Shown here in pieces: positions 44,397 to 51,118 of a DNA stretch of 51,118 nucleotides; within the stretch, counting starts at the first letter, position 1, and each line of letters begins with the position of its first letter. The notes under the pieces were generated by a model. That model ran no database searches. It had not been told where the DNA came from and saw only the letters and a program-made list of their open reading frames with translations. The stretch is taken from contig JANDJC010000005.1 in NCBI GenBank assembly GCA_024331045.1, positions 1 through 51,118 on the forward strand, read 5' to 3'. Source of the DNA: Nitrospira sp. (GTDB lineage: Bacteria; Nitrospirota; Nitrospiria; Nitrospirales; Nitrospiraceae). Both the position numbers and the translations under genes were made by a program.

Positions 44397-46292
44397 TTAC
44401 CTCGATCCGCTTTCTGGCTCGAGGAATGGCCGGGTCGGAGCTCCACCGTAGCGACCGACCGCCGGAATTTCCACCAACCGGTCGCCGGGCATGAAGCCGA
44501 CCGGTTGGCCGACCCCGTTGGGAATGAAGATTTGCGGATGGTCAAACGGCGCCCGTTTGTACCGGACCCGTTCATCGGTGAGGGAGCGGAGAAAGGCTTC
44601 CAGGGCTTGCATTTCATCCTCGGTGAACGTGAAGACTTCGAGGGTGACGATTTCCGTTCCATCGAGCGTGACCATGCCGGTGTGGGAGTCGCCACCTCGA
44701 CTATAGAAATCGACGACATCGCGAAGGGTCCGGTGTCCACCGTTGTGAAAATAGGGGGCGGTCAGCTCGACGTTGCGCAGCCCCGGGACTTTGAACGCCC
44801 CATCAACGACGATCGGTTCTGGCGGAGGTGGGATCAGCCGTTTGGCCATGGATAACCAGTTGCCCAATTCATCCCGCGCGCCCAACCCTAAATCTTGGAG
44901 TGTGGGGAGGACGCCAATGGCATTGAACCCACGGTCCATGGCTTGGCCTTCGCGAATCCGAATGGGGCTGGCCCTCACTTGGCGCACCGACGCGCCAGTC
45001 AATTCCGCCCCTTCATGGCAGGTGATGCACTGTCCCCGCAATTGGCTCTTGAAGAGGTTAAGCCCAAACTGGGCTTGGGGGCTTAACGCCGTGGAGTCGC
45101 CCTCCATGAATCGGTCAAACGGCGTGTCGTCCGCTATGAGGGTGGCTTCGTAAAGTTGGATGGCCAGTCCGAAGAAGAGAGCAAAATTGTATTGCATCAG
45201 CGAAAACTCATTGGCATGGAGACCTCCGCTGGCCGGCGGATCGACGACCGTGGTAGTTCCATCGGGCGCGACACGCAAAATTTTCGGTGAGTCCCACCAC
45301 TGCCGGTGAAAGGCTTGGCGGATCAAGGTGGCGTAATCAGGCACGGCAAGCCCTTTCTGCGGCCAGCGGCTCAAGGGACCGAGCACGCTGTCTTGCGGAT
45401 GGACCTGTTGGAGGGCCAGCGGCCGGAGATTAAAGACCGGCTGGCCTGGCGGAGCCCAGCGAGCAAACTTTTTCCCGATGTCCCGCATGGTCCGGCCCAC
45501 GGCGGACATTTCACAGGGATCGACCGGCGGACTTACGGCTTGCGAAGCGAGGCTTGAGTCTTCGAGTCGGACTTGAACGGGGATCAGTCTGTTTGGGTCA
45601 TCGGCCCGATAGACACGGGCGTTCGGATCTCGATCGCCCAGGCTATTGACTCCATTGAATACGTTATCCGCCCGACCGTCCCAAAATTGTCGGTGATTGA
45701 ACACGGCATTGATGACGGTTGGAGTATTGCGGGGCTCAACACAGCGTGTGTTGACCGATCCGACTCGGAAGCCGTTCGGGTCTGGCTCCGCTCTGGTGAT
45801 GTCAGCCGGTCCCAGCCCCACACCGACGAACACGGAGCGGCGAACACCTTGAGACGACAGGATGTCATTGCTGCGGGGGAAAAAGGGATAGTCCGCGGAC
45901 GTCACTTCACCGACTGGTCCCAGGTTGTTGTAAAACGTGGTGTCCGGATTGGGCTGGCCAGTCCGCGTGATGCGTTTGAGACCAGGAGACAGGGAGTTCC
46001 GGCTTCTGTTATCTGACATGCCGGATGTAAAGTGGCAACTCCCACAGGCGGTCACGCCATCACTGCCGACCTGCATGTCCCAGAACAGCGCCTTGCCTAG
46101 TCGAATCGCCGCTTCCCGATCGCGCACGAATTCCCACAGATTCGCCGGTTCCGGGATTGGGATGGTTTTGAGCGATGGAGGGGGCGGCGGATCATCTGGG
46201 TGGGGAACTTGAATCACAACTTGAGAGAACACGACGCTGCTCAGTACCAGAACACTGGCCACAAGGCCAATCATAAGTCCACGTGGTGTCAT
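44397..46292 (-). CDS. Diheme cytochrome c peroxidase (CcpA/MauG)-like protein 1
   Basis: A 631-residue periplasmic cytochrome with signal peptide (LMIGLVASVLVLSSVVFS). Two haem motifs are seen, CGSCH (about residues 95-99, in GVTACGSCHFTSG) and CITCH (in GQCITCHEGAELTGA), with the family segments NTPTVINAVFNHRQFWDGRA and APYFHNGGHRTLRDVVDFYSRGG. It is about twice the size of classical CcpA; extra segments lie between the haems and at the C-terminus, which ends with the pattern FDHPQIFIPNG shared with the next gene. Peroxide reduction or MauG-like protein oxidation is possible; substrate unknown. ATG 46292 is preferred (GGAGGGA six bases upstream) over the longer frame to 46325. Confidence 0.87.
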   Translation of the reverse strand: MTPRGLMIGLVASVLVLSSVVFSQVVIQVPHPDDPPPPPSLKTIPIPEPANLWEFVRDREAAIRLGKALFWDMQVGSDGVTACGSCHFTSGMSDNRSRNSLSPGLKRITRTGQPNPDTTFYNNLGPVGEVTSADYPFFPRSNDILSSQGVRRSVFVGVGLGPADITRAEPDPNGFRVGSVNTRCVEPRNTPTVINAVFNHRQFWDGRADNVFNGVNSLGDRDPNARVYRADDPNRLIPVQVRLEDSSLASQAVSPPVDPCEMSAVGRTMRDIGKKFARWAPPGQPVFNLRPLALQQVHPQDSVLGPLSRWPQKGLAVPDYATLIRQAFHRQWWDSPKILRVAPDGTTTVVDPPASGGLHANEFSLMQYNFALFFGLAIQLYEATLIADDTPFDRFMEGDSTALSPQAQFGLNLFKSQLRGQCITCHEGAELTGASVRQVRASPIRIREGQAMDRGFNAIGVLPTLQDLGLGARDELGNWLSMAKRLIPPPPEPIVVDGAFKVPGLRNVELTAPYFHNGGHRTLRDVVDFYSRGGDSHTGMVTLDGTEIVTLEVFTFTEDEMQALEAFLRSLTDERVRYKRAPFDHPQIFIPNGVGQPVGFMPGDRLVEIPAVGRYGGAPTRPFLEPESGSR

Positions 46293-46423
46293 AGGAGTCC
46301 CTCCATGGGAAAAGCACCATTCCACCCCCTATGAGCGGTATGGGGATAGAACCGAACAAACATCGCTGCAATGTCGTCTGGATGGAATGGATGCGGGCAA
46401 TGACAGATCCATGCTCAACCACC

Positions 46424-48514
46424 TCATGAGCATTTTCCCTGCATCATCAGGGTCGGCAAACACTCCAGCGAGCGGAACCGCGGCCATTTGCTGGCCTGCG
46501 GTCCAAAAATTCCCTCAAGAAATCCGGGCAAGGGCGGCCCTCCTTCCGCGCCGGTCATGGGGATTTCAATCATGTTGTCCATGGCAAATCCAAACAGGCT
46601 GGGGACCACCCGTTGGTGGTCGCCAACATGGCCGTTCGGCACGAACAGTTGCGGATGGTCAAATGGCGCGGCCGCGATGCGCACCCGTTCGTCCGTCAGG
46701 GATTCAAGCCAGGCTATTACGGCATCCACCTCATCCGGTGTCATGTTGGCGACGCCAAGGGGCTCGATCAGGGTTCCATCGGTTTGCCGAATCGGAAACA
46801 CGTTACCCCCTCGGCTATAGACCATCACGGCTTCTCGCAGCGAAGGGGTGTCGCCGTTGTGAAAATATGGAGCCGTAAGCGCCACGTTCCGGAGCGAGGG
46901 GATCTTAAAGGCTCCCTCCACGCCGAAGCCTTTGGTGACTGCCGCGCCGTCGAAGAAGGCCGGCGGGTTGTTGGGAAACAATCGCTTGCTGTGGGAGAGG
47001 GGGCCGTACTCGTCGCTTGCGCCAACGCCCAGATCCTCTTCGGTCGGGCGCACCCCGATGTTATTGAAGCCTTTGTCTATGATGTTCCCGTCTCGGTTGC
47101 GAACGGGGCCATTCGGAGCCATCATGATCCGGCGCACGGAGGCGTCGGTCAATTCCGGTCCCTCGTGGCAGTTGGTGCAGCGCAGGTTGTGCGGGCCGCG
47201 GGTTCGGTCATTGAACAGATGGGCGCCGAAGAGGGCCAGACGTGAGATGAATTCAGGGTTCTTGTTGGTCCACGGATTGAGAGCCGGGTCGGATGGATTG
47301 GGGTGCAGTCGCCGGAATCGATCCCACGGCGAGTCATCCGAGACCAGCGTCGATTCATAGAGTTGAATGGCGAGGCCGAAGAACAGGCCAAAGTTGTATT
47401 CGAGCAGGGTATATTCATCATTTGGTTTTCGGCTTGAGCGATCGACGACCGTAATGGTTCCATCGTCCGCCACCACGATCCGTTTCTCACTGCGCCAATA
47501 CTTGTCTTGAAACGCGGCTTGGATCAGATCGTCATAGGAGTTGATCCGCAGGCCCGGCTTGGGGTAGCGGCTCCAAGGGCCGAGCACACTGTCGGAGGGA
47601 GCCACAAGCTGGTATTGCAACGGGCGCGTCGTATGCACCCGCTTGCCGATCCGCCGAGAAAATTTGCCTTTCCGTAGGTCACGGGCAAGGTCCTGAACAG
47701 TGCGGCCCGGCTCGGCCATTTCGAGCTCATTGAGAATGGGCCCCAACGCCTGGGAGGCCAGGCTGGAATTGACCAATCGCACTTGAACCGGCACGAGATC
47801 ACCGCCGATCGAAGCCAAGACCCGCGCCTCCGGATCTCGGTCGCCCAGGTGATTGACGCCGTTAAAAATGTTTTCGGCCCGGCCATCCCAAAATTGCCGA
47901 TGGTTGAACACGGCATTGATGACGGTCGGTGTGTTGCGTGGCTCGACCCGGCGAGTCTTGAATCGGCCGACTTGGAAACCTAACGGATCAGGTCCCGGTG
48001 CCAGGAAGGGGACTCCTTGGGAACTCACGACATCGTTTCGGTCGGTGAGGGGATCAAGCGCCCCACGCTGACCGGGAATGGCCAGTCTCGTTAAGGGGAA
48101 GTCAAGTTCCGTGAGTTGATAGTTCGGACCACCGAGTTGGAATGTTAAGTCTGGTTTCGGAACCCGTTTGAGACCTGGCGACAGTTGGTTCTTCGATCGT
48201 GGGTCGGCGCCGGCGCGAAAGTGGCAAGTGGCGCAAGCCGTCTTCCCATCGCTCCCAACCTGCATGTCCCAAAACAGCGCCTTGCCCAGCACGAGCGCCA
48301 TCTGCTTGTCCTTGACATATTCGGCGAGATCGTGCTCGCTGGGACCTGGCACCGGGATTGAGCGGAGATCACCGGGCAAGTGAACCACATCGGCCGGTGG
48401 TGGAGGATTGGGCACGCGGGGAATCGTGCCATCACCGTTCAGAGCATAACCATGAGGAGGAGAGACCAAAACGATCAGCCCCCCCAATGCAATGACGACC
48501 AGTCTGCCTACCAT
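46424..48514 (-). CDS. Diheme cytochrome c peroxidase (CcpA/MauG)-like protein 2
   Basis: A 696-residue paralogue of the neighbouring peroxidase-like protein with the same plan: signal peptide (VVIALGGLIVLVSPPHGYA), FWDMQVGSDGKTACATCHFR (first haem), RNTPTVINAVFNHRQFWDGRA, CTNCHEGPELTDA (second haem), APYFHNGDTPSLREAVMVYSRGG and FDHPQLFVPNG near the C-terminus. It has an extra PNPPPP stretch after the signal and an insert of about 40 residues (PNPSDPALNPW) between the haems. ATG 48514 has AAAGGAGGG about eight bases upstream. Its stop is 131 bases from the first paralogue, so the pair are likely to be cotranscribed or duplicates under common control. Confidence 0.87.
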   Translation of the reverse strand: MVGRLVVIALGGLIVLVSPPHGYALNGDGTIPRVPNPPPPADVVHLPGDLRSIPVPGPSEHDLAEYVKDKQMALVLGKALFWDMQVGSDGKTACATCHFRAGADPRSKNQLSPGLKRVPKPDLTFQLGGPNYQLTELDFPLTRLAIPGQRGALDPLTDRNDVVSSQGVPFLAPGPDPLGFQVGRFKTRRVEPRNTPTVINAVFNHRQFWDGRAENIFNGVNHLGDRDPEARVLASIGGDLVPVQVRLVNSSLASQALGPILNELEMAEPGRTVQDLARDLRKGKFSRRIGKRVHTTRPLQYQLVAPSDSVLGPWSRYPKPGLRINSYDDLIQAAFQDKYWRSEKRIVVADDGTITVVDRSSRKPNDEYTLLEYNFGLFFGLAIQLYESTLVSDDSPWDRFRRLHPNPSDPALNPWTNKNPEFISRLALFGAHLFNDRTRGPHNLRCTNCHEGPELTDASVRRIMMAPNGPVRNRDGNIIDKGFNNIGVRPTEEDLGVGASDEYGPLSHSKRLFPNNPPAFFDGAAVTKGFGVEGAFKIPSLRNVALTAPYFHNGDTPSLREAVMVYSRGGNVFPIRQTDGTLIEPLGVANMTPDEVDAVIAWLESLTDERVRIAAAPFDHPQLFVPNGHVGDHQRVVPSLFGFAMDNMIEIPMTGAEGGPPLPGFLEGIFGPQASKWPRFRSLECLPTLMMQGKCS

Positions 48515-48567
48515 AGTCGCACCCTCCTTTGTTGCAATGGTGGTGCGTCACCATCCGACAACGATGA

Positions 48568-49221
48568 TTAGTGTGACGGAGTTTTCTCCATTAAATGTTT
48601 TCGTCGAGCCCAGGCAGTCAATCCGGTTAGGCCACCGCCAAAGAGCCACAACCCCGCTGGGAGCGGCACCGGTGTGATTTGGAGATTAGCTCCCAGCAGC
48701 GCGCCGCCGGCTGAAGTGGAATCGGTCAGTTCCGGAAAAGCAAAGCCGGTCCACTCAGAAGAATACCGAGCCTCAATGACTGTCACCCGAGGATCAACCA
48801 CGCCGTTGCCGCCGAAAAAGGAAGTCGCCAGTTCGCCCGGCGAAGAGGAGCCGAGGACATATTCAATGCCCGGTGTCAAGACGACCGGACTCACCGAGAC
48901 AAAGCGGAAAAAGCCATCCAGCGCCGCATCTGTTCCAGCCGGGATGATCGCAGTGACCAGTGGTTCTCCGCCGGTCGCCAGCCACAGGCCCACCTGGGCG
49001 GAGTCGGCAAGGCCGTCCTGTCCGGAGTCATACACGCCAAGAGAGTGAGCGAAGACCGGTTCATGAACAGCAAATTTCCAGCCGAGCGTCCAGGGGGAGC
49101 CATCAAATTCGAAATCAACGTGGGTCAGGTCGATGACAGCGGCATGAGTTGGGCCAGAGAAGCCGGCGAAAGCAAGGGCGCTGGCAAGAGTGAGGGCGGC
49201 AAATTTGTGCGGGATGATCAT
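48568..49221 (-). CDS. PEP/VPLPA-CTERM exported protein with DUF4082-like domain
   Basis: A 217-residue protein with a signal peptide (ALTLASALAFAGFSGPTHA), a beta-sandwich core with FDGSPWTLGWKFAVHEPVFAHS and VGLWLATGGEPLVTAIIPAG, and a C-terminal signal PVPLPAGLWLFGGGLTGL then ARRK. The core resembles PEP-CTERM proteins with a DUF4082-type domain, from memory. An unusual additional tail (HLMEKTPSH) follows the basic residues. Start ATG 49221 has GGAGG ahead. It is 53 bases upstream of peroxidase-like gene 2 on the same strand, so it may share its transcript. Confidence 0.85.
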   Translation of the reverse strand: MIIPHKFAALTLASALAFAGFSGPTHAAVIDLTHVDFEFDGSPWTLGWKFAVHEPVFAHSLGVYDSGQDGLADSAQVGLWLATGGEPLVTAIIPAGTDAALDGFFRFVSVSPVVLTPGIEYVLGSSSPGELATSFFGGNGVVDPRVTVIEARYSSEWTGFAFPELTDSTSAGGALLGANLQITPVPLPAGLWLFGGGLTGLTAWARRKHLMEKTPSH

Positions 49222-49269
49222 GGCACTTGACCTCCGTTTCTCTCCATTCCTGTGACCTTCTTCAAAATG

Positions 49270-49313
49270 ACCATCGGGCCGGCTGCGTTGTTCTGGCAGC
49301 TCGGCCCGATGGT
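49270..49313 (-). terminator. Long hairpin after the 49388-50101 CTERM gene
   Basis: ACCATCGGGCCG (49270-49281) and CGGCCCGATGGT (49302-49313) pair perfectly for 12 bp, and GCTGC with GCAGC (49282-49286, 49296-49300) extend the stem around one bulged T. Read on the minus strand it is followed by CATTTTG, so it looks like a Rho-independent terminator for the CTERM gene. Confidence 0.75.
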
Positions 49314-49387
49314 GGGTTGAGACTCACGAACGACGCTCCTCCGGATCAGACGAGTCGGCGATCCGGGAGCGTTTTTCTCACCGCCTC

Positions 49388-50101
49388 TCAGCCGTTCATC
49401 CGTCTCCGCGCCAAGCCGGCCAGGCCAATGATTCCGCTTCCGAACAGCCACAATGCCGCCGGAACAGGCACCGGTGCGGTGGAGAGGGTGGCGGAGAATG
49501 AATGCGACCCACCCTGAGGTGGAATGGTGTAGGGCGGATTCCCGCCGAAGACCAACGAGTAGAGGCCGGGGTTGAGGGTGAAAGTCGCATGAACGTGCTC
49601 AGAGCCCGTGCCGCTATCCGTTCCGTTCGGTCCACCGGCGTTGGCAACATGGGCCAGGTAGGTCAAATTGGTTGCCCAGGAGATGTTGCCCGTATTGTTG
49701 AACGTGTGATTGTCCGTATCGTCATTCACCAACTCCCAGCCTTGGTACAGTGTGAAGGCAGGGAAAAGCTGACTGTTGCCACTATGTCCCCGCTCCAATT
49801 CGACCGTCAGGTACACCGGCCCTCCAACGCCTGTTAGGTCGAGCGCCACCCAGTCGGTCGTATGGGTCCAGCCTTTCGCACCGACCGGCTGGCCAGGTTC
49901 GGCCCAGCTTTTGGCGCCGACCGATCCGTGAAAATGAGCGAGATCAAGACTGCCCATCACCACCTGCCATTCATAGCCGATCCCCGTCGTAGGGCCGGGA
50001 GAATTAACCACTGCGGCTTGTCCAGATCCGACCTGGGCAAGACCCCAGGCGAACAGTGCACCACCCAACACAACCGTGCGAACCAGCTTACTGCGTCTCA
50101 T
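49388..50101 (-). CDS. VPLPA/PEP-CTERM exported protein
   Basis: A 237-residue protein with signal peptide (TVVLGGALFAWGLAQVGSGQA), a body with DWVALDLTGVGGPVYLTVELERG and a long stretch of Gly, Asn, Thr and Ser, and a C-terminal PVPVPAALWLFGSGIIGL followed by RRRM. The middle shares the GWTHTT(D/S)W and LERGHSG/ALGRYDD themes with the protein at 42828, so the two are distant paralogues. Start ATG 50101 with AGGAGG seven bases upstream; the longer frame to 50365 overlaps no feature. The protein is probably cell-surface or extracellular-matrix material; its role is unknown. Confidence 0.87.
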   Translation of the reverse strand: MRRSKLVRTVVLGGALFAWGLAQVGSGQAAVVNSPGPTTGIGYEWQVVMGSLDLAHFHGSVGAKSWAEPGQPVGAKGWTHTTDWVALDLTGVGGPVYLTVELERGHSGNSQLFPAFTLYQGWELVNDDTDNHTFNNTGNISWATNLTYLAHVANAGGPNGTDSGTGSEHVHATFTLNPGLYSLVFGGNPPYTIPPQGGSHSFSATLSTAPVPVPAALWLFGSGIIGLAGLARRRMNG

Positions 50102-50303
50102 CACCACACCTCCTGGTAAAAAAACTGGCAAAAAATGAATTCGGCACTCCTTCCGTCTTCCCACCGCATTCCCGTTTTCTATGCCATCGTTACGGCCATC
50201 ATCACGCCTTCCATGGTTCGAGCCTTCTTCACGGGAAGGCCAGATGCTCTCCTGCCTTCTATAAGGGAAAGGAGGACAACCAGCTACAGACCGCCGCAAC
50301 GGA

Positions 50304-50322
50304 TGCACCAGATGTGATGAAA
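50304..50322 (+). repeat. Short dispersed repeat, copy B
   Basis: TGCACCAG (50304-50311) and GATGAAA (50316-50322), same spacing as copies A and C; weaker match in the flanks. Confidence 0.55.
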
Positions 50323-50647
50323 AAATCGATCGGGTCAGCAGGTGGATTGGCTGTGGTGGAGACATTTAGATCGACTGAACTTGCATTGCACAGGGAAGAA
50401 TGGAGCGGTACACAGGGAGCAGGTGCTAGCGGGTTCCCCCACGTGGTCATTGCCAGATTGGCTGCCAGACGGTCCGTCGCGGCTGTTGCTGAAGATGGTG
50501 TGCTGAGATGCGGAGGCATTACAGCGAAGATCAAGAAACACCCTCATCGAGTGATGGGCACTCCAAGACCGAATCACTGACCGAATCGCTCACGATCACG
50601 AACAGGCGAGAGCGTGTGCCGCCGCAAAGGGGATCCATGCTCGTCGA

Positions 50648-50676
50648 TGCCAATGGTTGCACCAGACGTGATGAAA
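50648..50676 (+). repeat. Short dispersed repeat, copy C
   Basis: TGCCAATGG followed by TGCACCAG (50658-50665) and GATGAAA (50670-50676). With copy A it matches over about 30 bases with few changes. Confidence 0.6.
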
Positions 50677-50861
50677 TTTTGCGGAATGGATGGGCGGACT
50701 TAACGGAAAAGCTGGTACGGATGTTATCCAAAGTAGTGGAGATGCTGCGAAGCGTGGTGGTGCGCGAAGCGTGGTGGTGATTGAGCACTGTCGTCGATTT
50801 TGTCGATGGAGCCTCGATGGAGCAGGGGCCAACGGCATGGGACTCGGCAGGAGGATGAGGA

Positions 50862-51118
50862 GTGGTTCCACGGAAACAACGAACAACCGATTTCCTCATC
50901 GCGCTCTCTTGCATCGTGTCATTCGCGATGGGGCTTGCCGCATGCGGACAGGGAGATGGATCGCCAACCGCAAGTGACGGGACCCCGCTATCGGGAGAAG
51001 CAGCCCGTCTCGTGCTTTTCGACGACTTCGAGTACGACGTGGCGCGATCCGCGACCGATGCCGAGCTACAGTTTCGGGCGCCGGGGGCCGTATCCCTGCA
51101 CGAGGGAGCGGTTTGCGT
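50862..51118 (+). CDS. Lipoprotein, N-terminal part only
   Basis: An open frame from GTG 50862 to the end of the window (85 codons). AGGAGG lies seven bases ahead of the GTG, and the start MVPRKQRTTDFLIALSCIVS leads to the lipobox GLAAC (just ahead of GQGDG), so this is very probably a lipoprotein. After the lipobox comes LVLFDDFEYDVARSATDAEL, a strand-rich pattern seen at the start of concanavalin-like or polysaccharide-lyase-type domains, but too little is present to name it. The gene continues past the window. Confidence 0.72.
   Translation, partial: MVPRKQRTTDFLIALSCIVSFAMGLAACGQGDGSPTASDGTPLSGEAARLVLFDDFEYDVARSATDAELQFRAPGAVSLHEGAVC

Larger units (their letters stand above)
50102..50861. 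other. Divergent intergenic region with two short repeats
   Basis: About 760 bases between the CTERM gene (-) and the lipoprotein (+). Promoters for both must be here. It holds the repeats at 50304 and 50658. The open frames 50056-50580 (+), 50259-50534 (-) and 50508-50780 (+) show no motif or good signal, and I do not treat them as genes. Confidence 0.5.

Noticed and set aside
50056..50580. 174-codon open frame on the plus strand
   Set aside because: It overlaps the start of the CTERM gene, lacks an RBS and a recognisable domain, and has mixed composition.
1..51118. Scan for CRISPR arrays, tRNA, rRNA and insertion sequences
   Set aside because: No regularly spaced repeats, cloverleaf sequences, conserved rRNA segments or transposase motifs were seen on either strand.

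Overview
The window looks like chromosomal DNA of a Gram-negative, respiring bacterium, most likely a member of Nitrospirota (a Nitrospira-like nitrite or ammonia oxidiser). This is inferred from the gene mixture: pyruvoyl arginine decarboxylase with agmatinase, many exported c-type cytochromes including a cytochrome P460, MauG/CcpA-type diheme peroxidases, VPLPA/PEP-CTERM exported proteins, and SecA next to a bS22-type microprotein. No marker such as 16S rRNA is present, so the taxon is not proven. I found no rRNA, tRNA, CRISPR array or complete insertion sequence.

Layout. 1-563 is the multiply frameshifted tail of a superfamily 1 helicase. 1000-6046 (+) carries a DsbA-like thiol protein, a zinc-ribbon protein coupled to an aldehyde dehydrogenase, the two-step arginine-agmatine-putrescine pathway (pyruvoyl ArgDC, agmatinase) and an RluF-type pseudouridine synthase. 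A NhaR-type LysR regulator (-) is divergent from an export cluster at 7244-15267: three tandem TolC-family outer-membrane proteins, an ABC exporter whose ATPase domain has lost nearly every catalytic motif, and a HlyD-type adaptor, closed by a strong hairpin.

15577-30546 is mostly housekeeping: purE-purK; a minus-strand rhomboid/DHH pair, a LOG protein and a CBS-PilZ protein; a plus-strand run of a MNIO (DUF692) enzyme with a C-terminal extension, Dus, Maf and an exported protein; then an MsbA-like exporter, a 31-residue bS22-type protein and secA on the minus strand.

30745-39040 (+) is a long one-directional block of exported redox or metal-type proteins: two small His-rich proteins with a shared C-x-W-L-C motif flanking a TlpA-like thioredoxin, a HTH protein, an outer-membrane barrel, a beta-propeller lipoprotein, a TPR protein, a monohaem cytochrome c lipoprotein, a cytochrome P460 lipoprotein, a small exported protein and a cupredoxin-like protein.

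39721-51118 is an accessory, partly decaying region: a glycosyltransferase-9 pseudogene containing a 10-bp tandem duplication, a TIGR03790 protein, three intact VPLPA/PEP-CTERM proteins and one orphan CTERM tail, two tandem diheme peroxidases, a three-copy short repeat, and the start of a lipoprotein that runs off the window. The exosortase needed to process the CTERM proteins is not in the window.
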